DNA of 64,000 nt from Phycisphaerales bacterium (GCA_020849105.1 JADLGW010000004.1:1-64000); one strand, 5' to 3'. Positions 16,653 to 26,508 are shown, counted from the stretch's first letter. Translations and numbers: made by a program. Notes: generated by a model from the sequence alone, not told the origin.

Positions 16653-19045
16653 GCGGCCTGCTCGACCGGCTGTTCGGGCTCAGCGGGCTCCGCTTCGGCG
16701 CCGAAGGGGTTAGCCTGGACCTTGCGCACCCGATCCCGGCCTGGGGGTGGGCCCTGATCGCGCTCGCGGGAATCGGGATCGCGTCGTGGTCCTACTGGCG
16801 ACTCACCGGCGCCCGCTGGGCCCGCGCCCTCCTGGCCGCGGGGCGTGCGCTGCTCCTGCTCCTGCTGGTCCTGCTCATCGCCGGGCCACGCCTCACGCGC
16901 CCCAACGAGCGCATCGAGAAGGATTGGGTCCTCGTGCTCGTGGACCGGTCGGCCTCCATGTCGATCCCCGATGCGCCGGGCGGCGTCCGCCGGACCCGCG
17001 AGGCCCAGTTGCGGGACATCCTGTCCAGCCTGTCGCCCGCGCTCGGGTCGCTCGGTGATGAACGCACGGTGGTGTGGCTCGGCTTTGACGGCGGGGCGTA
17101 CGACCTGAAGACAACCGCCGGTGCGCCGGACCTTGCCCCGCCCACGGGCCGGCGCACCAGCCTGGCCTCCGCGCTCGACCAGGCACTGCAACGAGCCGCC
17201 GCCCGCCCGGTCTCCGGTGTCGTGGTGCTGTCCGACGGCCGCTCCATCGACGAGCCTTCCCGCGCCGCCCTCAGGCGCCTCCAGGCGGACCACATCCCCG
17301 TGCACACCATCGCCCTCGGCAGCCCGGTGGCGGTCGCGGACCTTGCCATCGTCGCGGCGGAAGCCCCGCGCATCGCGTATGTGAACGACACCGTGCCGAT
17401 CCAGGTCCGCATTGAGAGCCTGGGCGATGCCGGTACACCCCCCGACGCGACCGTGCAACTGGTGGACAAGGCGACCGGCGGTGTGCTGGCAGAACAGGCC
17501 ATCGACCCCGCGTCGTGGTCCGCCGGGGTCGCGCGCGTGGTGCTTACGACCAAGCCCGGCGTCCCGGGGGCGCCGACCTGGCTGGTTCGCGTCGTGCCGG
17601 CCCGGCCCGACCTGATCGGCGCGAACGACACGGCGGAGGTCCATGTGGAACTCGTGGACCGGCCCATCCGCGTCGCCTACTTCGACGGGTACCCGCGCTG
17701 GGAGCAGCGGTACCTGAAGAACCTCCTGCTCCGCGAGAAGTCGATCAGTTCCGCATCGCTCCTGCTGGCCTCCAACCGCCGTTACCTGCACGAGGGCGAC
17801 ATCCCGCTCGCGGGCCCGCCCCGCTCACCCGAGGAGTGGGCCTCATTCGATGTGATCATCATGGGCGACGTCCCGGCCGGCATGTTCAGCCGGGAGCAAC
17901 TGGAGCAGATCAAGGACCACGTCGCGGTGCGCGGCGCCGGCCTTCTCTGGGTCGGCGGTCCGGGCTCCACCCCGGGGAGTTGGCGCGGTACACCGCTGGC
18001 CGATCTCCTCCCGTTCTCCATGCCCACCGGCGATGACCGCGGCCTGCGCGCATGGGAGGAGCCGGTTACCACACTCCGCGCGGACGCCGCGGAACGGCTG
18101 GGGGTCCTGCAACTGGCCGAGGGCAACGGCTGGCCGGCCGGCCTGACCGACCCGCAGACCGGGTGGTCACAACTGCGGTGGGCCCAGCGGATCGACCCTC
18201 GCACCGTCAAGCCCACGGCGGAGGTCCTGGCGTGGGCCGTGCCCGTGTCGGGCGCCGCCACGCCGGAGCCGGGGCCGCCCGGCGCCCCGCCCGCGGGCGC
18301 TGCGCCGCTCGTGCTGACCATGAGTTACGGTGCCGGGCGGATCATCTACGTCGCGACGGACGAGATCTGGCGCTGGCGCTACGCCCGGGGGGAAGCGTTG
18401 CCGGAACGATTCTGGCTCCCGCTCATCCGGTTGCAGGGGCGCCAGCGGCTGGCGCGTTCGTCGCGCGCGGCCATTCTGGAGGCCAGCCCCCGCCGCGCCG
18501 AGGTCGGACAGACTGTCCGCGTCTGGCTGGAAATGGTGGACCAGGCGCTGGTGGATTCTGCGGGCCGCGCCGAGGGCCTGGGTGTTCGTGCCACCCGCGT
18601 CGACGCCGACCCCGGACAGCCCGAAGCGCCCACCACGCTGCGGCTGCTCCCGGAGCACGGGGACGGCGGAGCGGACGCGCCCTCTCGCCTGTTCTCCACG
18701 CTCTGGCTTCCGCCGCAGGCCGGACGCTACCGCCTGGAGCCGATCGACCCGGTGCTCGCGGGCCTCGGGCTCGCGACGGATGCGGAGATCGCCCTGAGCG
18801 ACGACGAACTGCGCCACCCGGAGACCAACCACCCGCTCCTGGAACGCCTGTCGTCGGAGACCGGCGGCCGGGTCATCGCGCCGGATCAGGCCGCGCACCT
18901 CACCGAACTGCTGCCCCGGCGCGAACTCCACATCGCGGGCACGCCGGACATCGAGCCGCTCTGGGACAAGCCCGTCGTGCTCGCGGCACTCATCATCCTG
19001 CTGACCGCCGAATGGGTCGGACGCCGGGTCATCAAGTTGTCGTAA
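16649..19045 (+). CDS. Membrane protein with VWA and glutamine-amidotransferase-like domains
   Basis: This protein has 798 residues. Two membrane helices near residues 30-50 and 62-78 (ALIALAGIGIASW and LLLLLLVLLIAGP) are followed by a VWA domain with a good MIDAS motif DRSASMS, T/D motifs in VVLSDGRS, a CARDB-like stretch, and a class I glutamine-amidotransferase-like fold (VAYFDGYPRWEQRYLKN ... GLLWVGGPGSTPG). A C-terminal helix (VVLAALIILLTAEWVGRR) anchors it again. This domain order is common in planctomycetes beside DUF58 and BatA proteins. The ATG at 16649 overlaps the upstream stop, indicating co-translation. The substrate or signal is unknown. Confidence 0.82.
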   Translation: MSGLLDRLFGLSGLRFGAEGVSLDLAHPIPAWGWALIALAGIGIASWSYWRLTGARWARALLAAGRALLLLLLVLLIAGPRLTRPNERIEKDWVLVLVDRSASMSIPDAPGGVRRTREAQLRDILSSLSPALGSLGDERTVVWLGFDGGAYDLKTTAGAPDLAPPTGRRTSLASALDQALQRAAARPVSGVVVLSDGRSIDEPSRAALRRLQADHIPVHTIALGSPVAVADLAIVAAEAPRIAYVNDTVPIQVRIESLGDAGTPPDATVQLVDKATGGVLAEQAIDPASWSAGVARVVLTTKPGVPGAPTWLVRVVPARPDLIGANDTAEVHVELVDRPIRVAYFDGYPRWEQRYLKNLLLREKSISSASLLLASNRRYLHEGDIPLAGPPRSPEEWASFDVIIMGDVPAGMFSREQLEQIKDHVAVRGAGLLWVGGPGSTPGSWRGTPLADLLPFSMPTGDDRGLRAWEEPVTTLRADAAERLGVLQLAEGNGWPAGLTDPQTGWSQLRWAQRIDPRTVKPTAEVLAWAVPVSGAATPEPGPPGAPPAGAAPLVLTMSYGAGRIIYVATDEIWRWRYARGEALPERFWLPLIRLQGRQRLARSSRAAILEASPRRAEVGQTVRVWLEMVDQALVDSAGRAEGLGVRATRVDADPGQPEAPTTLRLLPEHGDGGADAPSRLFSTLWLPPQAGRYRLEPIDPVLAGLGLATDAEIALSDDELRHPETNHPLLERLSSETGGRVIAPDQAAHLTELLPRRELHIAGTPDIEPLWDKPVVLAALIILLTAEWVGRRVIKLS

Positions 19046-19086
19046 CAAGGGGACGCCGGGACGGGCGAGCATCCGGGGCGCGACCA

Positions 19087-20769
19087 ATGGACAAAGAAAC
19101 GAAAGCCCCTGACCCCGGCTCCCCATCGGGGCGGCCCCCCGCACGCCCGACGCAAGCCCCGGTGGTCGGCCCCCACGCCTGGCCCCTGGTTCTGCACCCG
19201 CTGAGCGATGCCGCGGACCGCCCCTTGACGGTGCCGCCCGGCGGCTCCGCGGCGATAGGCCGCGCCCTGCAGTGTGAACTTTGCCTGCCCGTCGCGGAGG
19301 TGTCACGCCGGCACGCGGTGATCTCCGGTCGCGGCGGGTCATGGTACATCCTGGACGAGGGCAGCCGGTCCGGGACATTCATCAACGGCACGCGCGCCGG
19401 CGCCGGCCAGGCCGTCCGCATCGGAGCCGGCGACCTGGTGCATATCGGCCCCTGTCCGTTCCGCGCCTCCATCGGCCAGGCCCAGCACACCATGACGCTC
19501 CAGGGGCCGTCGGTCCCGGCCAACGAGGTGCGCGCCGCACCCTCGTCCGCCGATCGCCGTCTCAGCGCCCTCATCGAGTGCATGGGCGGCCTTGCCGCCG
19601 CGCGCGACGAGCACGCGCTGGCCGCGGCCGCGCTCGGCACGCTGCTGGATCAGGCCGGCTTCGCCCGCGGCGCGGTGCTGCGCCACGTCGGCCGCGCCGG
19701 CAGCGTGGAGGTGGTGGCGGACCGCCGCAAGGACCCTGCCGACAACGCCCCGCTGGCCTTCAGCCGTTCGCTCGTCGAACGGGCGGCCGCGGGGGTGGTC
19801 TCCATCGCGGACGACGCCCCCGCCCGCGACTATGGCCAGAGCGTCGGGGAACTGCGCATCCACTCCGCCCTGTGCGCCCCGATCCTGCTCGGCGGTGCGG
19901 TCGATGGCTTTCTGTACCTCGACGCCCGTGGCGGCGAGACCTCGGTGCACGGTGATGTCACGGGATTCTGCGACGCCGTCGCGAAGGCGTACGGCCTGGC
20001 CCTGGCCGAACTCAAGCGTGCCGACCTGGAGCGCCGCCAGCGCGAGATGCACGCTGAACTGGAGGCCGCACGCGACGCCCAGCAGTTCATCCTGCCGCCC
20101 CCGGCGGGAGCGGTCGGGAGCGCGCGCTACGCGATGCGGATGCAGGCCGGCCTCTTCGTCGCCGGCGACCTGTTCGACGCCGCCCCGATGAGCGGCGGGC
20201 GGGCCGCCTTCGCGCTCGGCGACGTCGCGGGGCACGGCGTGTCGTCGGGCATGCTCATGGCGGCGACGCAGGCCCACCTGAGCGCGCTGGTCTCCGGCGG
20301 GCGCGACCCGGGTGACACGCTCACCGACCTCAACCGGTACCTGGCGCCGCGTTCCTCGGGTGGGCGCTTCGCCTCGCTGTGGCTCGGCGTCATCGCGCCC
20401 GGCGGCGTCCTGCGGTATGCCGACGCCGGGCACGGGCACTGGGCCGTCTGGCGGCGCACCGATCGGGTGTGCACCCCGGGCCGCGCCGGCGGCATCCCGC
20501 TGGGCATCAGCCCCGACGCCGCGTACCAGACGGAGGCGCTGACCCTCGGTCCGGGCGACCGCGTCATCCTCTACAGCGACGGCATGGCCGAGCAGCGCGA
20601 CGCCCGCACCGGCCAGGAAATCGGGCGCGACCGCCTGCTCTCGGTCGTCGGCGGCGCAACGCCCGATGACGACGTGCTCGCCATGTTCCGTCTGACGAGC
20701 GGGGCGTCCGGCGGCGCGGCGCTCGCGGACGACGCGACCGCCGCGTCCGTCGAGTTCGCGCCGCTGTGA
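19087..20769 (+). CDS. FHA-GAF-SpoIIE/PP2C phosphatase
   Basis: This cytosolic signalling protein has 560 residues. An FHA domain occupies ~35-135 with the phosphothreonine-binding residues in IGRALQCELCLP, VSRRHAVI and GSRSGTFINGT. A GAF domain follows (~155-310). The C-terminal ~330-558 is a SpoIIE/RsbU-type PP2C phosphatase with VAGDLFDAAP, ALGDVAGHGVSSG and YSDGMAEQRD, whose aspartates bind Mn/Mg. It probably dephosphorylates a phosphoserine partner such as an anti-sigma antagonist, controlled by a phosphothreonine signal bound by FHA. The ATG at 19087 lies 41 bp after the VWA gene. It converges on a Ser/Thr kinase gene only 7 bp away. Confidence 0.9.
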   Translation: MDKETKAPDPGSPSGRPPARPTQAPVVGPHAWPLVLHPLSDAADRPLTVPPGGSAAIGRALQCELCLPVAEVSRRHAVISGRGGSWYILDEGSRSGTFINGTRAGAGQAVRIGAGDLVHIGPCPFRASIGQAQHTMTLQGPSVPANEVRAAPSSADRRLSALIECMGGLAAARDEHALAAAALGTLLDQAGFARGAVLRHVGRAGSVEVVADRRKDPADNAPLAFSRSLVERAAAGVVSIADDAPARDYGQSVGELRIHSALCAPILLGGAVDGFLYLDARGGETSVHGDVTGFCDAVAKAYGLALAELKRADLERRQREMHAELEAARDAQQFILPPPAGAVGSARYAMRMQAGLFVAGDLFDAAPMSGGRAAFALGDVAGHGVSSGMLMAATQAHLSALVSGGRDPGDTLTDLNRYLAPRSSGGRFASLWLGVIAPGGVLRYADAGHGHWAVWRRTDRVCTPGRAGGIPLGISPDAAYQTEALTLGPGDRVILYSDGMAEQRDARTGQEIGRDRLLSVVGGATPDDDVLAMFRLTSGASGGAALADDATAASVEFAPL

Positions 20770-20776
20770 CCCGGCG

Positions 20777-23023
20777 CTACCTGTCTTCCTCCGTCACGCT
20801 CGGGCGGTATTGGTCCGCCCGTGCGGTGTCTCCGGCCCGGTCGTAGACCGTCACCAGCACCTCCGCGGCCTGGGACGCGACACCTCGCCCGGCGACGCCG
20901 AGCGCCCGGGCCTGCGCGAAGACCTTCAGGGCGATCTCCTCGGCCCCCGTGGCGTCCCCCTCGCCGAGCCGCGCCCGCGCGACACCGCTCATCGAGTCCA
21001 GCGTGTCGTGGTGCGCCTCACCCAGCGTCTTGGCCCGCTCCTCCCACACCGACCGGAACAACCCCTCAGCCTCGGCCGCCTTCCCGTCCTTCACCAGCGT
21101 CCAGGCCAGCGAGTTCCGCCAGTACAGGGTGTACGGGTGGTTCGGCCCCATGACGTCCACGGCCATGTCCACCACCGTGCGGTAGAGGGCGGCGGCCTCC
21201 GCGTAGCGCTTCTGGCGCAGCAGCCCGTACGCCTGGATGTTCTGCATGTAGAGGAAGTCCGGGTGCCGCTCGCCCAGCACCTTCTGTGCATCCACCAGAG
21301 CCGGGGTCAGCAGGGCCTCCGCCTTCGGCGCCTCCCCGCTGTCGATCATGGCCAGGGCATGGTTCGTCAGGGCCTTGAGCGTCCGCGGGTCCAGCGGGCC
21401 CAGCGCCCGGCGCAGCCCCTCGTACGTCCGCCGCATCAGCGGGCCGGACTCCTCGAAGCCGCCGTGCTCCCGGAGCACCCACGCGAGGCTCGCGGCCGTC
21501 CTGAGCGTGTCCATCGCGTCGGGCCCGAGCGTGCGCTCCTGGGCCTCCAGCGTCTGGCGCAGCATCGTGATCGCCTCCGCCGGGCGCCCGCGGTCGTCCA
21601 GCAGCATCGCCAGGTCCGCCTGCGAGGTCAGGGTCTCCGGGCTCTCCGGTCCCAGTTGGCGCCGGCGCAGTTCGAGCGACGAACGCAGGTGCGGTTCGGC
21701 CGCGTCGTAGAGCCCGAGCGAGCGATAGGTGTAGCCGATGGTCGCGCGGACGGCGGCCTCCAGCTCCGGTTTTCCGGCGAGCGTGCTGCCCAGCGATCGC
21801 GACGCTTCGTCGAGCGCCTCGCGCACGGTGACCTGGCGCCCCTGGGCCCGCGCCGGGCTCGCCAGGGTCAGCATGTCGCGGAGGAAGGCGCTGATGGCGT
21901 TGGCGTTGTCGGCCTCCCGCTGGGCCCGGGCCCGCGCGGCGGAGACCTGCACCAGGCCCCAACTGGTCGCCGTGATCGCCGCGGAGAGCATCAGGAACAC
22001 CGCGGCGACCAGGCTGACCAGCAGCGTGTTGCGGCGGGCGAACTTTGACAACTGGTACGCCAGGCTGGGCGGGCGGGCGGCGATCGTCTCGTCGCGCAGG
22101 TAGCGCCCGATGTCGTCGGCCAGTTCGGTCGCGGACTGGTAGCGGCGGTCGCGGTCCTTCTCCAGGGCCTTGAGCGCGATCGTCTCCACGTCGCCGCGCA
22201 GGCGCCGGTCCACCGTGCCCGGACGGGCGGGCGGCACCTGCCGGATGATCCGAGCCGCCTCGAACACCGCGGTGCGCGACAGGTCGTAGGGCGGCTTCCC
22301 GCACAGCAGTTCGTAGAGCACCACGCCCAGCGAGTACACGTCGCTGCGGATATCGATGTCGTGCGGGTCCGCCTCGCACTGCTCCGGGGACATGTACTGC
22401 AGCGTGCCCACGAGTTGCCCGGCATCCGTCTGCATCGTGGCGGCGGCCGCGTCGCCGTCGGTGGCGCGGGCCACGCCGAAGTCGATGACCTTGGGCTGGC
22501 CGGAGGAATCCACCAGGATGTTGGCGGGTTTCAGGTCGCGGTGGATGATGCCCTTCTGGTGCCCGTGGTGGACCGCGTCGCAGACGCGCGAGAACAGTTC
22601 CAGGCACTGGCGCGTCCCCAGCGCGTGCGACGCCGCGTACTCCGTGAGCGGGCGGGCCCCGACGATGAACTCGAGGGCGAAGAACGGCACGGCCTCGCCG
22701 TGCTCCTGGTGGGTGCCCGCCTCGTAGACCTGGGCGATACCGGGGTGGCGGAGGCGGCCGAGCACCTGCGCCTCGTACTCAAACCTGCGCAGGGCCGAAC
22801 GCGACGCGATCCCGCGGCGCATCACTTTCAGCGCCACGATGCGTCGCGGCTGCTCCTGCACCGCCTCGTACACCGCCCCCATCCCGCCCGAGCCGAGCAG
22901 CCGCTTGATCTGGTACCGCCCGATGCGCGCGGGCAGGGCCGCGGGCAGAGGGTCGGGAGCGCCGCCCCCCCGCGTCGCGGTCGCGGCATCGTGAACCCCG
23001 GGGGTTGGCGGGTCGTCGGCCAC
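20777..23023 (-). CDS. Transmembrane Ser/Thr protein kinase with TPR repeats
   Basis: This 748-residue protein contains a Hanks-type kinase at ~37-310 with the glycine loop GSGGMG (44-49), lysine 66 in ALKVM, HRDLKPAN (161-168) and DFG (181-183), and a complete APE-like MSPEQ. A single membrane helix at ~333-358 separates it from an extracytoplasmic region with about eight TPR-like repeats (for example GLYDAAEPHLRSSLELRRRQ). The start is taken as the GTG at 23023; a longer frame to 23185 would overlap the helicase gene end. It is convergent with the FHA phosphatase, a plausible signalling pair. The repeats resemble the Kinesin-light-chain TPR type found in many planctomycete kinases. Confidence 0.88.
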   Translation of the reverse strand: MADDPPTPGVHDAATATRGGGAPDPLPAALPARIGRYQIKRLLGSGGMGAVYEAVQEQPRRIVALKVMRRGIASRSALRRFEYEAQVLGRLRHPGIAQVYEAGTHQEHGEAVPFFALEFIVGARPLTEYAASHALGTRQCLELFSRVCDAVHHGHQKGIIHRDLKPANILVDSSGQPKVIDFGVARATDGDAAAATMQTDAGQLVGTLQYMSPEQCEADPHDIDIRSDVYSLGVVLYELLCGKPPYDLSRTAVFEAARIIRQVPPARPGTVDRRLRGDVETIALKALEKDRDRRYQSATELADDIGRYLRDETIAARPPSLAYQLSKFARRNTLLVSLVAAVFLMLSAAITATSWGLVQVSAARARAQREADNANAISAFLRDMLTLASPARAQGRQVTVREALDEASRSLGSTLAGKPELEAAVRATIGYTYRSLGLYDAAEPHLRSSLELRRRQLGPESPETLTSQADLAMLLDDRGRPAEAITMLRQTLEAQERTLGPDAMDTLRTAASLAWVLREHGGFEESGPLMRRTYEGLRRALGPLDPRTLKALTNHALAMIDSGEAPKAEALLTPALVDAQKVLGERHPDFLYMQNIQAYGLLRQKRYAEAAALYRTVVDMAVDVMGPNHPYTLYWRNSLAWTLVKDGKAAEAEGLFRSVWEERAKTLGEAHHDTLDSMSGVARARLGEGDATGAEEIALKVFAQARALGVAGRGVASQAAEVLVTVYDRAGDTARADQYRPSVTEEDR

Positions 23024-23147
23024 GGCCCGGAACGGTAGTCGCGCGGGAGCGGGCCGCTTGCCGCGGGCGGCGGAGAGTCCCGACCGTGCCGCGGGACCGA
23101 GCGGAGCAGAGGAAAACGGGGCGCGTGACCGGGCGGCACATGCCGGG

Positions 23148-25277
23148 TCAGTCGCGCGACATGCGTGCGCCGGGCGGCACGGCATCCAGGAATGTTCGGC
23201 CGTAGGGCTTCGTCACGATGCGCGGGTCGAGCACGACGATGCGGCCCGTGTCCGTGCGCGAACGGATGAGCCGCCCGATGCCCTGCTTGAACCGGATTAC
23301 CGCCCGCGGCAGCGAGTCCTCGGTGAACGGGTTGCCGCCGCGGGACCGGATCGCCTCGAGCCGCGCCTCCGTCAGCGGCCGGTCGGGCGGCTCGAACGGG
23401 AGCTGCGTGATGATGACGTTGCGGAGGGCATCGCCGCGGACGTCCACGCCCTGCCAGAAGGACGCGGCCCCGAGCAGCACCGCCCGTCCGCTCTCCCGGA
23501 AGGCCTGGAGCAACTCGGTCCGTGGTGAGCCCGGCTCGTGCACCAGCAACGGGTACCCGTGTGGCAGCAGCACCGGGCGCAGTCGCTCCGCCAGCGAGCG
23601 CAGCAGGCTGAAACTGTTGAAGAGCACGAACGCGCCGCCCCCGGTGGCCGCGACGTGCTTCACGATCAGGTCCGACAGCCGCGAGGCATACTCGGCCTGG
23701 CCGCGGCCGTCGCGCGGGTCCGGGGCGGCCCGCTCGACGTGCACCTCCATCTGGCGGGCGAAGTCGAACGGACTGCCGAGCAGGATCGTCCCCGCGGCCT
23801 CGCACCCCAGGCGTGCGCCGACATGGGCGAAGGGGCCGCCGGCGGATGGACCCGCGGCGCGCGGGCCCGGCTCGTCGTCCGGGACAAACGACGGCCCATC
23901 GTCCGCGGCGGCCGGTTTCGCGGCGGCGGCCGCCTGCGGCCGGCTCGCCGTGGCGAGCGTCGCGCTGGTGAGGACGACGCCGCACTCCTTCGTGAACAGT
24001 TTCTCGCGGAGGATCGGGGCGACGTCGATGGGGGCGCACGCCAGGTCAACCCGGCGCACGCCGTGCCCGCGGACCTGCGACTCCACCCAGTAGGCGCAGC
24101 CCGGGAGCGTCTGGCCGACGATGGCGTCGGCGGCGGCGGCGATGTCCGCGGCCCGGCGCGAGTAGGAGTTGAGTTCGAACTTGTCCTGCTCCTGCGTCGC
24201 CTGCTCGCGGAGCGTGGAGAGCGCCAGCGAGAGTTCCCGGAGCGCCGGCGACAGCGTGTTCTGCACCAGGCCGGGCTGTCGCACGCGCCCGCCCGGCAGT
24301 TTGCCCGAGTCCAGCAGGTCTATCCACTGGTCGAAGAACTCGCGCGACCCGACCTCCGCCGCTGCGGTCAGCCCGATCGCCCGCCGGACGCCGGAGCCCT
24401 CCACCGCCATCGGGTGCCGCTCGAGAGAGGCCAGGTACCCCTTCCCTCGCCGGGGGTCGTGCAGCGTCCGCAGCAGGAAGCCGACGCGCCCCTCGGTGAG
24501 CGACAGGCCCATGTGCTCGGCGGCGGCGTCCTCCACGTTGTGCGCCTCGTCCAGCACGACGTGGTCGTACCGCGGCAGGAAGCCGGCACCCCCGGCCCGC
24601 AGCGCCAGGTCGGCGAAGAACAGCGCGTGGTTGCAGACCAGCAGGTTGCCCGCCTCCATGGCGCGGCGGGCCCGCTGGTAGAAGCACTCCCTGTAGTTCG
24701 GGCAGCGCTGGCCCATGCAGTTGTCGGAATCGGACTCGACGTGCGACCAGACCTCCGGCCGCTCCAGCCGCGGGAGGGTGGCGCGCGTGCCATCGGTGGT
24801 CTGGTAGGCCCAGTCCTCGATCACATGCAGTTGGCGCCGTGCCGCGGGGTCGGCCAGCAGCGACTCCTGCCGGGCCGACGCCAGTCGCAGGCGCCGGATG
24901 CTGACGTAGTTCCCGCGGCCCTTGACCAGCACGGGCCGCAGCGCGGGCGGGTCGGCCTCCGGGATGATCCCGGCGCGGGCGAGCGCCCCGTGCAGGAGCG
25001 GGATGTCCTTCTGGACCAGTTGCTCCTGGAGCGAGATCGTGTGCGTCGCGACGACGACGATGTCCTTGTTCTGCACGCAGCGGAGGATCGCCGGGACGAG
25101 GTAGGCGAAGGACTTGCCGACGCCGGTGCCGGCCTCCGCAACCAGGTGCGACCTGGCCCCCATCGCGGCGGTTACGGCGGCGGCGAGTCGCTCCTGCTCG
25201 GGTCGCGGCTCGAACGCCGTGCCGAGCGCGATCGCGAGCGGGCCGGAGGGACCGAGGATGGCGGCGGCGGCGTGCAC
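23148..25277 (-). CDS. dinG: ATP-dependent DNA helicase, DinG/XPD family
   Basis: This superfamily 2 helicase has 709 residues. The Walker A motif is GTGVGKS (50-56), and the DEAH box is DEAHN near residue 245. Between them, four cysteines in NCMGQRCPNYREC and LLVCNHALFF mark the iron-sulfur cluster typical of XPD/DinG enzymes. The C-terminal motifs include FNSFSLLRSL, ASFWQGVDVRGD and QGIGRLIRS. It would unwind damaged DNA, R-loops or forked DNA 5'-3'. No exonuclease domain is fused to it. The start is a GTG at 25277, 29 bp after the upstream rsmG stop on the same strand. Confidence 0.88.
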   Translation of the reverse strand: MHAAAAILGPSGPLAIALGTAFEPRPEQERLAAAVTAAMGARSHLVAEAGTGVGKSFAYLVPAILRCVQNKDIVVVATHTISLQEQLVQKDIPLLHGALARAGIIPEADPPALRPVLVKGRGNYVSIRRLRLASARQESLLADPAARRQLHVIEDWAYQTTDGTRATLPRLERPEVWSHVESDSDNCMGQRCPNYRECFYQRARRAMEAGNLLVCNHALFFADLALRAGGAGFLPRYDHVVLDEAHNVEDAAAEHMGLSLTEGRVGFLLRTLHDPRRGKGYLASLERHPMAVEGSGVRRAIGLTAAAEVGSREFFDQWIDLLDSGKLPGGRVRQPGLVQNTLSPALRELSLALSTLREQATQEQDKFELNSYSRRAADIAAAADAIVGQTLPGCAYWVESQVRGHGVRRVDLACAPIDVAPILREKLFTKECGVVLTSATLATASRPQAAAAAKPAAADDGPSFVPDDEPGPRAAGPSAGGPFAHVGARLGCEAAGTILLGSPFDFARQMEVHVERAAPDPRDGRGQAEYASRLSDLIVKHVAATGGGAFVLFNSFSLLRSLAERLRPVLLPHGYPLLVHEPGSPRTELLQAFRESGRAVLLGAASFWQGVDVRGDALRNVIITQLPFEPPDRPLTEARLEAIRSRGGNPFTEDSLPRAVIRFKQGIGRLIRSRTDTGRIVVLDPRIVTKPYGRTFLDAVPPGARMSRD

Positions 25278-25306
25278 GGGCTCGGAAAGAATACGAGCCC
25301 GGCGCG

Positions 25307-26104
25307 TCAGCGCGCCGGACCCTTCGGTGCAGCGACACCCAGCGGCGCACGGCCGGGCTCGCCATCTCGCCGCGGGTAGGTCCGCGGCGTGCGGGACCGT
25401 TTGCCGAGCACGACGATGCGCCCGCTGGGTGTGTCCACGGTCCCCTCGTGCACGGCGAGCAGGGTCTTGAGGGCCGCGGCGGCTTCCGCGAGTTCCTCGT
25501 CGGCCTTCTGCCCCTTGATGAGGAGCACGCGCCCGCCGACCCTCGCCAGGGGCACGGTGAGTTCCGCGAGGGTCGCCAGGCGGCCGACGGCGCGCGCGAC
25601 CACCGCGTCGTACACCTCCCGGTGCGCCTCGGGCCGCGCCGAGCCGCCGCCCGCCGTGCCGATGCGCTCGCCGCGGTCCTGGCCGGCGGCCTCGGCGCGG
25701 GCCTGCACAACGCTGACGTTCTCAAGGCCGAGCGCGAGGACGACCCCACGGAGGAAGGCGGCCTTCTTGCCCGTCGCCTCCAGCAGCATGAAGCGGAGAC
25801 GCGGCAGGACGATCGCGAGCGGTATCCCCGGCAGCCCGCCGCCCGAGCCGACATCGATCACCCGCGCACCGTCCGGCAGTTCCGCCAGGAGCGGGACGAG
25901 GGTCAGCGAGTCCAGGACGTGGCGCATCCACGCCTGGGCCGGATCGGTCACGCTGGTCAGGTTGAAGGACTCGGCGGCCTTCAGCAGCAACGCCAGGTAG
26001 GACCCGAGTTTCTCAACCTCACCCGGCTCGAACTCGACCCCCAGCGCGGCGGCCGCGGCCAGGAACTCGGCGGTCGGGCTCAGGGGTTCGGCGGGCGGCG
26101 TCAT
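25307..26104 (-). CDS. rsmG: 16S rRNA (guanine-527 N7) methyltransferase RsmG
   Basis: This SAM-dependent methyltransferase of about 265 residues has the GidB/RsmG signature NLTSVTDPAQAWMRHVLDSL, the SAM loop IDVGSGGGLPGIPLAI, and LLEATGKKAAFL. It methylates G527 of 16S rRNA; loss gives low-level streptomycin resistance in other bacteria. An insert of about 25 residues lies before VYDAVVARAVG. The ATG at 26104 is chosen over a GTG at 26128; neither has a clear ribosome binding site. It is downstream of a MazG-like gene and upstream of the DinG-like helicase, all on the minus strand. Confidence 0.9.
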   Translation of the reverse strand: MTPPAEPLSPTAEFLAAAAALGVEFEPGEVEKLGSYLALLLKAAESFNLTSVTDPAQAWMRHVLDSLTLVPLLAELPDGARVIDVGSGGGLPGIPLAIVLPRLRFMLLEATGKKAAFLRGVVLALGLENVSVVQARAEAAGQDRGERIGTAGGGSARPEAHREVYDAVVARAVGRLATLAELTVPLARVGGRVLLIKGQKADEELAEAAAALKTLLAVHEGTVDTPSGRIVVLGKRSRTPRTYPRRDGEPGRAPLGVAAPKGPAR

Positions 26105-26137
26105 CAGGGCGGAGGGTAGGGGCGGCACGGACAGACT

Positions 26138-26440
26138 TCAGTCCTTGACACCACGGACACGCTGCGGATCGGTGTACTTGCGGAGCGCGACCTCGAGATC
26201 GACACCGTTCACGTTCGCGAGCGTGGTCAGCCACGCGATCACGTCGGCGAACTCCTCGGCCAGGTTGGCCCGCTGCTCTGGGGTGGGCGCCCTGCCGGAG
26301 GCATTGTCCTGCAGCGCGGTGGCAAGTTCCCCGATCTCCTCGATCAGCCACATGAACGTCCCCGGTGTCCCGCGGGCGGAATCGGTCGCGTGGTACCGGT
26401 CGCGGATGAGGGCCTGGAACGCGGCGAAGGTCAGGGGCAT
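26138..26440 (-). CDS. MazG-like nucleotide pyrophosphohydrolase
   Basis: This all-alpha protein of 100 residues starts MPLTFAAFQALIRDRYH. It has the EExxE metal motif in WLIEEIGELATALQ and the second site in LAEEFADVIAWLTTLAN. That is the arrangement of the MazG/dUTPase all-alpha NTP pyrophosphatase family, which hydrolyses nucleoside triphosphates to monophosphates and pyrophosphate. It is a single-domain form, unlike the double-domain MazG of E. coli. The next gene on the strand, rsmG, starts 34 bp downstream. Confidence 0.85.
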   Translation of the reverse strand: MPLTFAAFQALIRDRYHATDSARGTPGTFMWLIEEIGELATALQDNASGRAPTPEQRANLAEEFADVIAWLTTLANVNGVDLEVALRKYTDPQRVRGVKD

Positions 26441-26508
26441 GGAGTGAGAATAGAGAAGTGAACCTACCCCTGCCCCTCCTCCACCGCCGCGCTGCAATAC
26501 CCGGAGCA

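Noticed and set aside
23023-23185. Longer N-terminus of the Ser/Thr kinase
   Set aside because: It would overlap the helicase gene and the extra residues show no recognisable feature.
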